Shown: positions 1 to 8,700 of the stretch, piece by piece | Layout: each line of letters begins with the position of its first letter | Position numbering within the stretch: the first letter of the stretch is position 1 | Assembly: GCA_965249035.1 (NCBI GenBank) | Contig: CBDFKV010000007.1 | Span: 1-64,000 of the forward strand | Direction of reading: 5' to 3' | Origin: CBDFKV01 sp965249035 | GTDB lineage: Bacteria; Pseudomonadota; Gammaproteobacteria; Arenicellales; Poriferihabitantaceae | Length of the DNA: 64,000 nucleotides | Notes under the pieces: generated by a model | Seen by the model: only the letters and a program-made list of their open reading frames with translations | The model's database searches: none | Told to the model about the DNA's origin: nothing | Program-made: the position numbers and the translations under genes

Positions 1-824
1 ATTCCAGCAGTGGAGTCGGCACATTGGTCCGCAGAGTCGAGAATGCCATCGGCGTCGCTGTCAAGTTCACAACCCTCAGCGTCAATGGAGGCATTCTGTG
101 CAGATAGGGGACATTTATCACTTGAATCCGGCAGGCCGTCTTGGTCTGAATCTAACTCGCAACCATATTCGTTGACCGCAACATTGGTAGCCGAATCATC
201 ACACGCATCGTCGGCATCCAGGATGCCATCGTTATCGCTGTCAGCAACCGCTTCTTCGCTTTCCGGGGTGGGGCAATCGGGTTCGAGAACGGGTAACTGC
301 TCATCGGTGATCGGGTTTTGATAGTAGTATTGCTCGGGCCGATAACGTGGAAAACGCGAAAATTGCGTGTAGCCATAATCCCAAGGCTGAAAACGGCGCG
401 AATAACGCTGCCACCGGCGACGATCTAGCTGTTGGCGATAATATTCATCATCGTAGTAGGGATCGTACTCTCGGTCGTTATAGGAGGAGCCATACTCTTG
501 GTTGTTCTCGTAACCCCGTTGATATTGACGCGGGCGCTGTCGGCGTTCTTGCTGATAACGCGCGCGATTTTGCTGCTCCGCTCGACGCCACTCGTTCTCA
601 ATCCGATTTTGAGCACTACGCCGCGATTGGTCTGCTTGACCCCAAGCATCACTTCCGTTTCTTTTCCAAGCCTCATAACGAGTACGTGTTGCATCATGTA
701 GTGCTTGCGCACTCATGGGCGCCGAGTCGTTATAAGCGGGGCCAGTTTCCTGAGCTTGAACGGTTGATAGCGGCCAAAGAAGGCTGCACAATAATAGCTT
801 GAGTAGAGTTTGCTTGGACATCAT
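1..824 (-). CDS. Exported protein with thrombospondin type 3 repeats (3' end outside window)
   Basis: Reading the minus strand from the ATG pair at 822-824/819-821 gives an open frame that runs off the window start, so the C-terminus is missing (274 codons seen). A Sec signal peptide is clear (hydrophobic LLKLLLCSLLW, cleavage near VQA-QE). Residues about 40-175 are rich in Arg, Tyr, Gln and Asp. From about residue 190 there are three Ca2+-binding type 3 repeats of the form DSDxDGxxDxxDxC (DSDNDGILDADDAC, DSDQDGLPDSSDKC, DSDADGILDSADQC) with conserved Cys. Such repeats often precede an OmpA-like peptidoglycan-binding domain in Gram-negative envelope proteins; that domain would lie beyond the edge and is not seen. 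Function unknown. The Tyr/Asp/Arg-rich linker resembles the low-complexity proteins at 3.9-5.6 kb. Confidence 0.8.
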   Translation of the reverse strand, partial: MMSKQTLLKLLLCSLLWPLSTVQAQETGPAYNDSAPMSAQALHDATRTRYEAWKRNGSDAWGQADQSRRSAQNRIENEWRRAEQQNRARYQQERRQRPRQYQRGYENNQEYGSSYNDREYDPYYDDEYYRQQLDRRRWQRYSRRFQPWDYGYTQFSRFPRYRPEQYYYQNPITDEQLPVLEPDCPTPESEEAVADSDNDGILDADDACDDSATNVAVNEYGCELDSDQDGLPDSSDKCPLSAQNASIDAEGCELDSDADGILDSADQCADSTAG

Positions 825-1012
825 GGTTGATCAGTGGGGAAGTGTTTATTAATGATGAGAAATATATCGATAGGACCAGCGTAACCATACTAGCTAACAT
901 CTACGAATGGAATGTTACCCAGTAGATAGATTAAGAGATAGGTTCGGGCTGGGAGACGCCAGTTGTTTTGACATCGTCTCCTAGCCACGATCATTTGTTG
1001 AGGGCTGCGTGG

Positions 1013-1040
1013 GAAAAAGCCTCCAAGCGGAGGCATTTTT
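1013..1040 (-). terminator. Rho-independent terminator after the SCP2-like gene
   Basis: An inverted repeat GCCTCC/GGAGGC (1019-1024 with 1029-1034, 4-nt loop) is followed on the minus strand by a T-rich run (A-run at 1014-1018 on the plus strand). It lies 12 nt past the stop of the gene ending at 1052. A short T-run also follows on the plus strand, so it may work in both directions. Confidence 0.75.
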
Positions 1041-1051
1041 AAAATCAAAGT

Positions 1052-1447
1052 TTAGACTAAAGACATGACCCCGAAGCTTTTGATAAACGGCCCGGCCATA
1101 CGTGGGTCTTTAATCATTGCGCCATAATCACCCACTTCAAAAACCATCTTGCGCGTCGTGAAGGCAGTGCCAAGCCCCATCATGCCGGGCGGTTTATTCA
1201 TCCATTTTTCCCATTGTTCGCGTTTTGCACGGATATCCCAATTTAAATCCTGACCATCGTAGGCGCCGGCATCGGTGGCGATACCATTTTCTACAACCAG
1301 CACCCCTATTGGGCCGCTATCACCGGGAAATCCGTAACCAATGACGCTGTTAAAACCAATCTCAGCTAGTGCATCTGATAAGGCTTCTTCATCGTTCCAC
1401 TCTTCTTTGAATGCTTTCATCCAAGTATCGTCAAATAAATCACTCAT
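1052..1447 (-). CDS. SCP2 sterol-transfer-like small protein
   Basis: A 131-residue cytosolic protein without signal peptide or membrane segment. The C-terminal part, including PPGMMGLGTAFTTRK and the ending MIKDPRMAGPFIKSFGVM, resembles small stand-alone proteins annotated as SCP-2 sterol transfer family in gammaproteobacteria; these bind a hydrophobic ligand in a five-stranded pocket, but the natural ligand is not known. The start is supported by a GAGG ribosome-binding site just upstream on the minus strand. It is monocistronic: a terminator follows and the gene at 1645 diverges. Family assignment is from memory of sequence pattern, so moderately sure; the role is open. Confidence 0.65.
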   Translation of the reverse strand: MSDLFDDTWMKAFKEEWNDEEALSDALAEIGFNSVIGYGFPGDSGPIGVLVVENGIATDAGAYDGQDLNWDIRAKREQWEKWMNKPPGMMGLGTAFTTRKMVFEVGDYGAMIKDPRMAGPFIKSFGVMSLV

Positions 1448-1644
1448 AAGCTCATCCTCGCATCGGTATTATTAGATTCTATATCAGTATAAATATATGA
1501 TTTGTATCACTTAAGTAACTATGAACATACTACAGATTAATCGCTCGCTTGCAAGTTCTATTTGGTCACGGAAAGGTGAATTCAATGACTGTCTGAACGA
1601 TTTTCAGTTTAAGATAGCTGTTTCACAATGGTTGAATAAAACTC

Positions 1645-3144
1645 ATGGCATCAACACCGATTGGAACCCGCCTTAAATCTCTAAAAGCGCATCTGTCCCA
1701 AGAAAACCCTATTTTATTGGATGCCATTGCCAGCTTCACAAAGCTTGATAAGGTTGGGTATAGCACGGGGCTGTTGGATAAAGAAGAATCGTTCGCAGTG
1801 CAAATCCCGTGGTGGCCACTGGTGGCAGTGCTGGGTACATATTCAGCTGGAAAATCGACATTTATTAATCACTTTATTGGTGAGTCAGTGCAGCGCAGTG
1901 GTAATCAGGCGGTAGACGATAAATTTACCGTGATTTGCTATAGCCCCGAAACCAATTTTCAAGCTTTGCCGGGGGTGGCATTGGATGCTGATCCGCGATT
2001 TCCGTTTTATCGAATCAGCGATGATATAGAAAAGGTGGCAGTAGGTGAGGGTAGTCGAATCGACTCATATATCCAACTTAAGACCAGCACCAGTGAAAAG
2101 CTACGCGGCAAAATCATCATTGACTCGCCAGGATTCGATGCAGACAAGCAGCGTGACTCGACTTTGCGAATTACTGATCACATTATCGACTTATCTGATT
2201 TGGTTTTGGTGTTTTTTGATGCTCGTCATCCAGAACCGGGTGCAATGCGTGACACGCTGGACCACTTGGTTAGCAACACCATAAACAGAGACGATTCGAG
2301 TAAGTTTTTATATATATTGAATCAAATAGATACATCAGCAAACGATAATAATTCTGAAGAAGTGGTGGCGGCCTGGCAGCGTGCACTGGGTGAGCGCGGG
2401 CTTACCGCAGGGCGTTTTTATACCATTTACAGCCCGGACGTTGCGGTGCCCATCGCAGATACTGCCTTGCGCCAGCGCTATGAAGAAAAACGGGACCTTG
2501 ATTTGGGCGAAATTCATAACCGCATGCAACAAATTGAAGTGGAACGTGCCTATCGCATCGTTGGCTCACTTGAAAATACCGCGCGTGAAATTGAAACTAA
2601 AGCCATGCCTGCCCTGAAGGGGTTGTTGTCGCTGTGGAAAAGGCGCACTTTTATTCTCGATGCGATGGGCTTCATGGCTTTGATCGGTGCGGTATTCTTG
2701 AGCGGAGTTGGTAGTAAACTAATCAATAATGCCCCGGTTAATTTGTTTGGCGGTATGATGACGGTTAGCGCTCCAGCGGCGTTGATGGGGCTGCTATTGA
2801 TGGCTTGGTGTTGGCATATCGTTGCACGATTACTCGCTAAACGCAGTCTTCGTAAACGGCTGCGCACGCTACAGAACACTTCCGGGCATCACCTCAATTT
2901 CGAATCTGCATTCGATCGAAGTACGGCTCTGTGGGTTTCGATATTTACGATGAATCCGAAAGGCTGGTCAATTCTAAATCGGCGTAGAGTCGATAAAGTG
3001 CGGGCCGAGGCGGACCAGTATGTGCAGAATCTGAATGATCGCTATACCAGCCCATCAGGCAAGAATATGGTCGAAGTACAAAGCCAGCAATTGGTGGCAA
3101 AAGATGAGCCGAAATCAGACCATGAAACTAATGCAGCGGCCTGA
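1645..3144 (+). CDS. Bacterial dynamin-like GTPase with two membrane segments
   Basis: 499 residues. The G domain shows a dynamin-type P-loop GTYSAGKST (64-72), switch DSPG (160-163) and base-recognition NQID (226-229). Residues about 335-400 hold two hydrophobic segments separated by a short loop, so the protein is probably anchored in the inner membrane with both ends in the cytoplasm. The C-terminal ~100 residues are charged and helical. Bacterial dynamin-like proteins remodel or protect membranes, but paralogues differ widely and no specific role can be read here. It diverges from the SCP2-like gene and converges with the ParA-like gene at 3173-3826, 28 bp away, so it is probably transcribed alone. 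Confidence 0.75.
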   Translation: MASTPIGTRLKSLKAHLSQENPILLDAIASFTKLDKVGYSTGLLDKEESFAVQIPWWPLVAVLGTYSAGKSTFINHFIGESVQRSGNQAVDDKFTVICYSPETNFQALPGVALDADPRFPFYRISDDIEKVAVGEGSRIDSYIQLKTSTSEKLRGKIIIDSPGFDADKQRDSTLRITDHIIDLSDLVLVFFDARHPEPGAMRDTLDHLVSNTINRDDSSKFLYILNQIDTSANDNNSEEVVAAWQRALGERGLTAGRFYTIYSPDVAVPIADTALRQRYEEKRDLDLGEIHNRMQQIEVERAYRIVGSLENTAREIETKAMPALKGLLSLWKRRTFILDAMGFMALIGAVFLSGVGSKLINNAPVNLFGGMMTVSAPAALMGLLLMAWCWHIVARLLAKRSLRKRLRTLQNTSGHHLNFESAFDRSTALWVSIFTMNPKGWSILNRRRVDKVRAEADQYVQNLNDRYTSPSGKNMVEVQSQQLVAKDEPKSDHETNAAA

Positions 3145-3172
3145 ATCTATCCACTAAAACCCCATTTTGGTG

Positions 3173-3826
3173 CTATCGTTTTGGATAGAGTGCCCGCGCC
3201 AAAAATAGAAATTCGGCAGCGGCTTTGCTGCGTGGTTCGAGCTCATAAACCGCTAAGCCTTCGCTAAACGCACGCCGAAAATCGGTGCGTTGGCCCAAGG
3301 TTTGATCGATACAGGTAATGTCGGAGATTGATTTAAGTACCTCAACCGTTTCTGCGGTCTCAACCACCGCGTAGTGGGTATCCGCACGGTTGACAAAAGT
3401 GACCAATTCCAAGCTGCGTTTAGTTTTCTTTAGCGATTTGATATATTTGATAAAGCGCTGAAGCGACCATATATCCGATTGACTTGGCAGCACCGGGATG
3501 ATGATACGGTCGGCAGCGCGATAGGCGTCCAGTACCGCATCCATATCGGAATTACCGATATCAACTAACACCTCATCGTAGTGTTTGCCTGCTTTAAGCA
3601 ATGCTGAATAGATATCAGCATCATCAATCTGATCTGACGTGATCGTTTCCAATGTCGGTTCATAGCCATCTTCTGAGCGAAAATCGGAGGCATCGGTCAA
3701 TGTGGCCTGGGGATCGAGGTCAAATATTGCGGTCGTGAATTTTTGAGACAATAGCCAAATCGCTAAATTGAACGAGGTGGTGCTTTTGCCTGAGCCGCCT
3801 TTGAGGCTACCGATGACTGTAATCAT
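3173..3826 (-). CDS. ParA/MinD-family ATPase (orphan)
   Basis: 217 residues with the deviant Walker A motif KGGSGKST at residues 9-16, Walker A' FDLDPQ near 36-41 and DIGNSDMD near 92, all typical of ParA/MipZ partitioning ATPases. Such ATPases switch between monomer and DNA- or membrane-bound dimer to position cargo. No parB-like gene and no parS-like inverted repeat are visible next to it, so it is an orphan; orphan ParA proteins often position protein complexes rather than plasmids. No membrane-targeting amphipathic C-terminus is obvious. It lies 85 bp downstream of the low-complexity exported protein genes on the same strand and might be co-transcribed with them. Confidence 0.8.
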   Translation of the reverse strand: MITVIGSLKGGSGKSTTSFNLAIWLLSQKFTTAIFDLDPQATLTDASDFRSEDGYEPTLETITSDQIDDADIYSALLKAGKHYDEVLVDIGNSDMDAVLDAYRAADRIIIPVLPSQSDIWSLQRFIKYIKSLKKTKRSLELVTFVNRADTHYAVVETAETVEVLKSISDITCIDQTLGQRTDFRRAFSEGLAVYELEPRSKAAAEFLFLARALYPKR

Positions 3827-3911
3827 AAGGTTAGATGCTAGTAGTCAGATTAAGGGAAGGTGAAATTAGGCAAAACGCCGCAGGTCTAGTGCGGCGCTGC
3901 CACTGAATGAA

Positions 3912-4565
3912 TCAGTAAGGGGTCGTGTATCTATCACGGCTATCCTGTCGACGATCATAGCGATCTTCTCGGCGCGGGCGGCGGCCTGAACTCTCGCTAT
4001 TACGTTGGCTGTAATCGCGCCAATAGCGGTCATTGTAGTGGTCATCACCATCGTCACGGCCATAGCCGCGACCATAACCTCTGTCACGGTCCAAGTTATC
4101 ATATCTGCCACGGTCCCGGCCATAATCACGATAGCCACGGTCTCGATATCCATAGCCGCCATCATCTCGATAGTCACCCCGATAATCTGAACTACCACCA
4201 AGATCGCCGTCAAAATTGAAGTTGAACCGGCCTCGGCCACGCCCATCACCGAACCAATTCCCATCTGAGAACCAGTCATCATCCCAATCGTTACCGCCCC
4301 AGTCGCCGTTGTCATTATCAAAAAATCGATAGCGCCAATAATTAGGTTCCCACTCATCGTAATCGCGCCAGCGGTCATACGAGCGGCCACGAAAAGGGCC
4401 GCCATAACCGCCGGGCCCACCATAACCGCCGGGGCCACCATAGCGATAAGAATCGCCGCCATCATCCCAGTCAAAAGGGCTAAAATTAAATGCTTGAGCA
4501 CTTCCGGCGGATAGTGCAAGCAGTGCGCTCAGCATGCTGGTTTTCAGTAGTTTTGGAATAGTCAT
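3912..4565 (-). CDS. Exported Gly/Asp/Arg/Tyr-rich low-complexity protein, sulfur-globule-protein-like
   Basis: 217 residues with a Sec signal peptide (LLALSAGSAQA-F). The mature part is extremely biased: a GGYGGPGGYGGP repeat near residues 40-57, Trp/Asp/Asn-rich stretches, the motif GRGRGRFNFNFDGD (about 109-122), then Arg/Asp/Tyr repeats (YRDRGYRDYGRDRGRYD). No Cys. The GRG..NFxF..DGD pattern is shared with the next gene upstream (4599-5624). Similar Gly/Tyr/Asn-rich exported proteins form the coat of periplasmic sulfur globules in purple sulfur and colourless sulfur bacteria; the assignment here rests on composition only. It lies 33 bp after the 4599-5624 gene, which suggests one operon. 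Confidence 0.55.
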   Translation of the reverse strand: MTIPKLLKTSMLSALLALSAGSAQAFNFSPFDWDDGGDSYRYGGPGGYGGPGGYGGPFRGRSYDRWRDYDEWEPNYWRYRFFDNDNGDWGGNDWDDDWFSDGNWFGDGRGRGRFNFNFDGDLGGSSDYRGDYRDDGGYGYRDRGYRDYGRDRGRYDNLDRDRGYGRGYGRDDGDDHYNDRYWRDYSQRNSESSGRRPRREDRYDRRQDSRDRYTTPY

Positions 4566-4598
4566 TGCTTTACTCCATAAAATTGATTGGTGATTGGT

Positions 4599-5624
4599 CT
4601 ATTCAGAGGCGGCAGCTTCAGTTTGGATGCCGGCATCGGAGTTCGCTGGTGCTGTAGTTTCAGCGGTAATACTTGCATCGGCTTGAGCTTTAGGCTGTTC
4701 TACCGTGTTTGCTTCAGCAGCACCTTCTGTTTGGATAGTTAATGGGTCAGCTTCAGGATAAGAATAACGGCTGTTATCGTGTTCGTTACTCATATCACCA
4801 TCGGCACCGCCACTCACATCGCCACCGAAGTTAAAGCCACCGGCACCGTTGCCACTCCCGCGACCACGACCATCGTTACGATAACGGTTGTAGCCATTAC
4901 GACCATCGAAGTCCCCATCAGCATCGCCATCGAAGCTACCGTTAAAACCAAAGTTCCCATGGGCGTTACCTGAGCCGCGACCTCGACCACTACCTGAGTA
5001 GCGGTCGTCGTAGTAGGGGTCATTACGATAGCGGCGACTGTTGCGGGGGCGGTAGTCCTGTCTCTGCTGACGCGCAGGCGGACGCGCGCTGTTTGGAGCG
5101 CGGCGTGGACGATCTGCTCGATTCGGAACTCGGGAAGCGGGGCGATTGTTGGAGCGACCTTGGTCATAGCGGCGGCGGGGCTTGTCGGCTCGTCTTCGTG
5201 GAGGATAACCGTTGTCTTCCCAATTGCTGTCCCACTCATTGTCCCAATTTGAGTCAGCATCGGCATTCATATCAAAGCCAAAATTTCCGCTGCCATTTCC
5301 CTGGCCACTACCGCGGCCACGACCTTGGCTGCGATTATCATGCCGACGATTATTGCCGTAACCATCGCCTTCATAATCACCATCGAAATCGCCATCAAAG
5401 TTGCCGCTAAAGCCAAAATTGCCTTGACCACTTCCAGCGCCACGGCCTGAGTTACGACCATAGCCCCGACCATAACCTCGGTTCTGGTAATAGTCGTCAT
5501 AGTAGCCCGGTGGTGGGGCGGATTGGCGCTCAGCACCTTTGGCTGGACTATTTTGCTGGGCCTGTGCGCTTGTGCTGATTGCTAAGACAACTAGTGTGGT
5601 GAGGGTTAAGTGAGTTCTTTTCAT
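4599..5624 (-). CDS. Exported Gly/Asn/Asp-rich repeat protein, sulfur-globule-protein-like
   Basis: 341 residues with a Sec signal peptide (LVVLAISTSAQA-Q). The mature protein has four copies of a motif built as GRGRGSGx(n)GNFGFxGxFDGDxDGD, near residues 60-85, 102-125, 213-240 and 253-280, separated by Arg/Pro/Tyr-rich linkers (about 140-210). The last ~50 residues change to Ala/Glu/Thr. Start is supported by AGGAG 9-10 nt upstream of the ATG on the minus strand. It is the larger paralogue of 3912-4565 and probably first gene of that operon. Role as a structural coat or matrix protein is inferred from composition and paralogy; no enzyme signature is present. Confidence 0.55.
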   Translation of the reverse strand: MKRTHLTLTTLVVLAISTSAQAQQNSPAKGAERQSAPPPGYYDDYYQNRGYGRGYGRNSGRGAGSGQGNFGFSGNFDGDFDGDYEGDGYGNNRRHDNRSQGRGRGSGQGNGSGNFGFDMNADADSNWDNEWDSNWEDNGYPPRRRADKPRRRYDQGRSNNRPASRVPNRADRPRRAPNSARPPARQQRQDYRPRNSRRYRNDPYYDDRYSGSGRGRGSGNAHGNFGFNGSFDGDADGDFDGRNGYNRYRNDGRGRGSGNGAGGFNFGGDVSGGADGDMSNEHDNSRYSYPEADPLTIQTEGAAEANTVEQPKAQADASITAETTAPANSDAGIQTEAAASE

Positions 5625-5711
5625 GAAGTGGTACTCCTATCAATAAATAGATTCAGGTCTGCTACAACTATAATATGTGTCAGTCAATACACCATTAACA
5701 GATCGCCATGG

Positions 5712-8700
5712 TCAGGTTTTTAAGCGAATCCCACGACGCTTACGTGTCGCTGGGTTCACTTTCTTTGTAACCGTCTTTGTAACCGTCTTTGTAACCGTCG
5801 GTTTTTCTGTGGCTTTACTGGTAACGGGCGGTGTGCTGGATTTGGATACACGGGGTTTCTTGGCAACTTTTTTGCGAGTCGCTTTGGAAACCGCTGGGCG
5901 GCTCGCCTTTTTGGTGATTGGTTTGGTGGTGGGCTTTGCCGTAATCTTTTTACGAACCACTTTTTTTGTCAACTTTTTAGCGGCCTTTTTTCGGCTTATC
6001 TTTTTTGTGGTGGTAGGTTTTTTTGAGGAAGTTTTTGCCGCAGAGACTGGCGCTGCTCGGTCTACCGCTGAGGCTGTTTGCGGCTCAGCGTTGTCTGACG
6101 CTGATCGGGTCGCCGCAGAAGGGTATTTACCCGCCTTCTTAAGCGCTATTTTTTCTTCTAACGTTAGCTTGGGTTTCGGTGCGTCCTTAGTTAGTTTGGT
6201 GCTGGCTGATTCATACTTACCGGCCTTTTTTAGTGCTATTTTTTGTTCCAGTGTTAGCTTTTTTGTAGGCGCTGGGGAATTTGCTTTGGCGCTGGCTGAT
6301 TCATATTTGCCCGCTTTCTTAAGGGCGATTTTTTCTTCTAATGAAAGCTTTGGCTTAGGTGCAGGGTCGTACACTTTATTGCTGGCTGCGTCGTATTTAC
6401 CCGCCTTTTTTAGCGCGATTTTTTCTTCTAGTGTGAGCTTTTTCTTAGGGGTATCTTTTCCCGCTGGTGGCGGCGTGCAGGAACCGCCGTCGTTGCCATT
6501 GCCCCCATCGGGATGACCACAAATAGATGATCGCCAGGTATCACAACCCATCGGGATGACCACCAGAGTTAACAGCGTGGCAATCGATACACCATAGAGT
6601 AGCGAGATCGCCATTCCCTGAAAAATGGGGTCGAACAGAATTACCGAAGACCCACCCATCAGCGCCAAAGCGGTGATCACGATCGGGCGAATCCGCGCTT
6701 GGCCTGCCATCGCCAATGCCTCGCGTGGGGCGGCACCTTCGGCGATGGCCTCTTGAGCGAAATCGACCAGCAATATCGAGTTTCTGACGATAATGCCGGC
6801 CAAGGCGATAAAACCTATCATTGAGGTGGCGGTAAATTCGGCGCCATGCAGGAAATGCCCGAACATGATACCGATCATGGTCAAAGGGATCGGGCTGATA
6901 ATAATGAGTGGTACTTTAAAGTTGCCAAATTCCCAGACTACCAGGATATAGATCAAAATCATCGCTGCCGCGAATGCCATGCCCATATCGCGAAAAGTGA
7001 TAAACGTCACTCGCCATTCGCCGTCCCAGCGAAAGCCCGATACTTGGTCGCTTTCTGGAGCGCTCCACCACGAGGGCTTGAGCTTAACGCCGTCTGGAGT
7101 GACGTAATCTTCCAGCATTTCATTGATTTCAAAGATGCCGTAGATCGGTGCGGCATACTTGCCGACTGATTCACCGACCACATACTCAACCGGGCGTAAA
7201 TCTTTCTGGTAGACGATTGGGTCGCTTAGTACTTGCTCAAAAGTGCCGAGCTCATACAGCGGTACCATGCGGCCATTGGGTGATGGGATGGGTAAATTAC
7301 TGATGTTATTGGTCAGTGCACGCTCGCCGTGAGCGGCTTGGATCACAATCTTGACCGGGTCAGAAGAGTGTTCATCTTTAATCACGCCACCCACGAAACC
7401 GCCCATCACCATGGCTAAGCTTTGATTGATGCTTTCAACTGTAATGCCATTTTGCATCGCCTTGTCGACGTTAACCCGAAACTCGGTCGTATAGTGGGGC
7501 GCCTCCATGTAGTTATCGACGTCGCCAACCGATTCGGCTTGCTCAAACACATTAGTCATATGTGCTGCCACCTCGCGCCGGGTATCAGCATCGGGGCCGT
7601 AGATTTCTGCGACCATGGTCTGCAAAACCGGTGGGCCTGGAGGCATCTCTGCGACAGTTATTCTGGCGCCGAGTTGTTTGGCCAACGGGGTCAAGATCTT
7701 ACGAGTGGCGATGGCGATATTATGGCTAGGACGCTCACGTTCGCCTTTATCGAGTAATCGTATCTGGATATCGCCTTGCCATGGTTCTTGGCGTAAATAG
7801 TAATGACGGACCATACCGTTAAAATTGTAGGGCGACACCGTACCGATGTAGGTTTGCAGATTAATGACTTCGGGTACTTCTTTGCGAATCGCGTCGGTGA
7901 GCTTCTGAACCACACCTTGGGTCGTCGCTAGCGCGGTTCCAGCGGGCATGTTGACGACGACGTTGAATTCGGGTTTGTTGTCGTAGGGCATCATTTTAAC
8001 GGTGACAACTTTGGTGTAAAACAAAGAGACTGATATCGCCCATACCACCAAAATGCCTATTAACGTAGCCCAGGACAGCAACCGGCTTTTCATCAGAGAA
8101 AAAACCAACTTGCTGTAGATCGTGCCGACGAATTCTTGAAAGCGTTGCTCTTTTTCTTCGCCGTCGTGCAAGCGTTGCATGGTTGGCCGTAGCTTATAGG
8201 TCAGCCACGGGGTGAACGCAAAGGCGGCGAATAAGGAATAAATAATGGCGACTGAACCCAGCGCTGGAATCGGCATCATGTATGGCCCCATCATGTCACG
8301 GACGAACCCCATCGGTAGCAGAGCTGCTATGACCGTAAAGGTCGCGACGATGGTTGGGTTGCCTACTTCACGTACCGCATCGACTGCGACTTCGATTGAG
8401 GTTTCACCTGCCATTAGCCAGCGCCGATAAATGTTCTCAACTACCACGATGGCATCATCGACCAGTATGCCTATGGCAAAGATCAAAGCAAATAAGCTCA
8501 CCCGGTCAACCGTGAAGCCCATCATCCAAGCACCAAAAACGGTCACCAGAATAACGATGGGGATGATGATTAAGGTAACAATAGCGGGACGCATGCCTAG
8601 AAAAAACCAGACCAACAGTGTCACCACCGCCGTAGCTATGAATAGTTTAAATAGCAACTCATTGACTTTGTCTTCGGCGGTTTGGCCGTAGTTGCGCGTG

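Noticed and set aside
347..802. Plus-strand frame of 151 codons and smaller ones in the first 800 bp
   Set aside because: They are shadows of the minus-strand type 3 repeat protein, which has a signal peptide, coherent repeats and an open frame to the window edge.
3866..4519. Minus-strand 217-codon Met/Ile/Ala-rich frame
   Set aside because: Out-of-frame reading of the Gly/Asp/Tyr-rich gene at 3912-4565; its Met-Ala-Ile-Val composition comes from the repeat codons.
5677..6516. Plus-strand 279-codon frame with regular Phe/Ser-rich repeats
   Set aside because: It is the complement of the Lys-rich RND tail; the repeats simply mirror the 90-bp units on the other strand.
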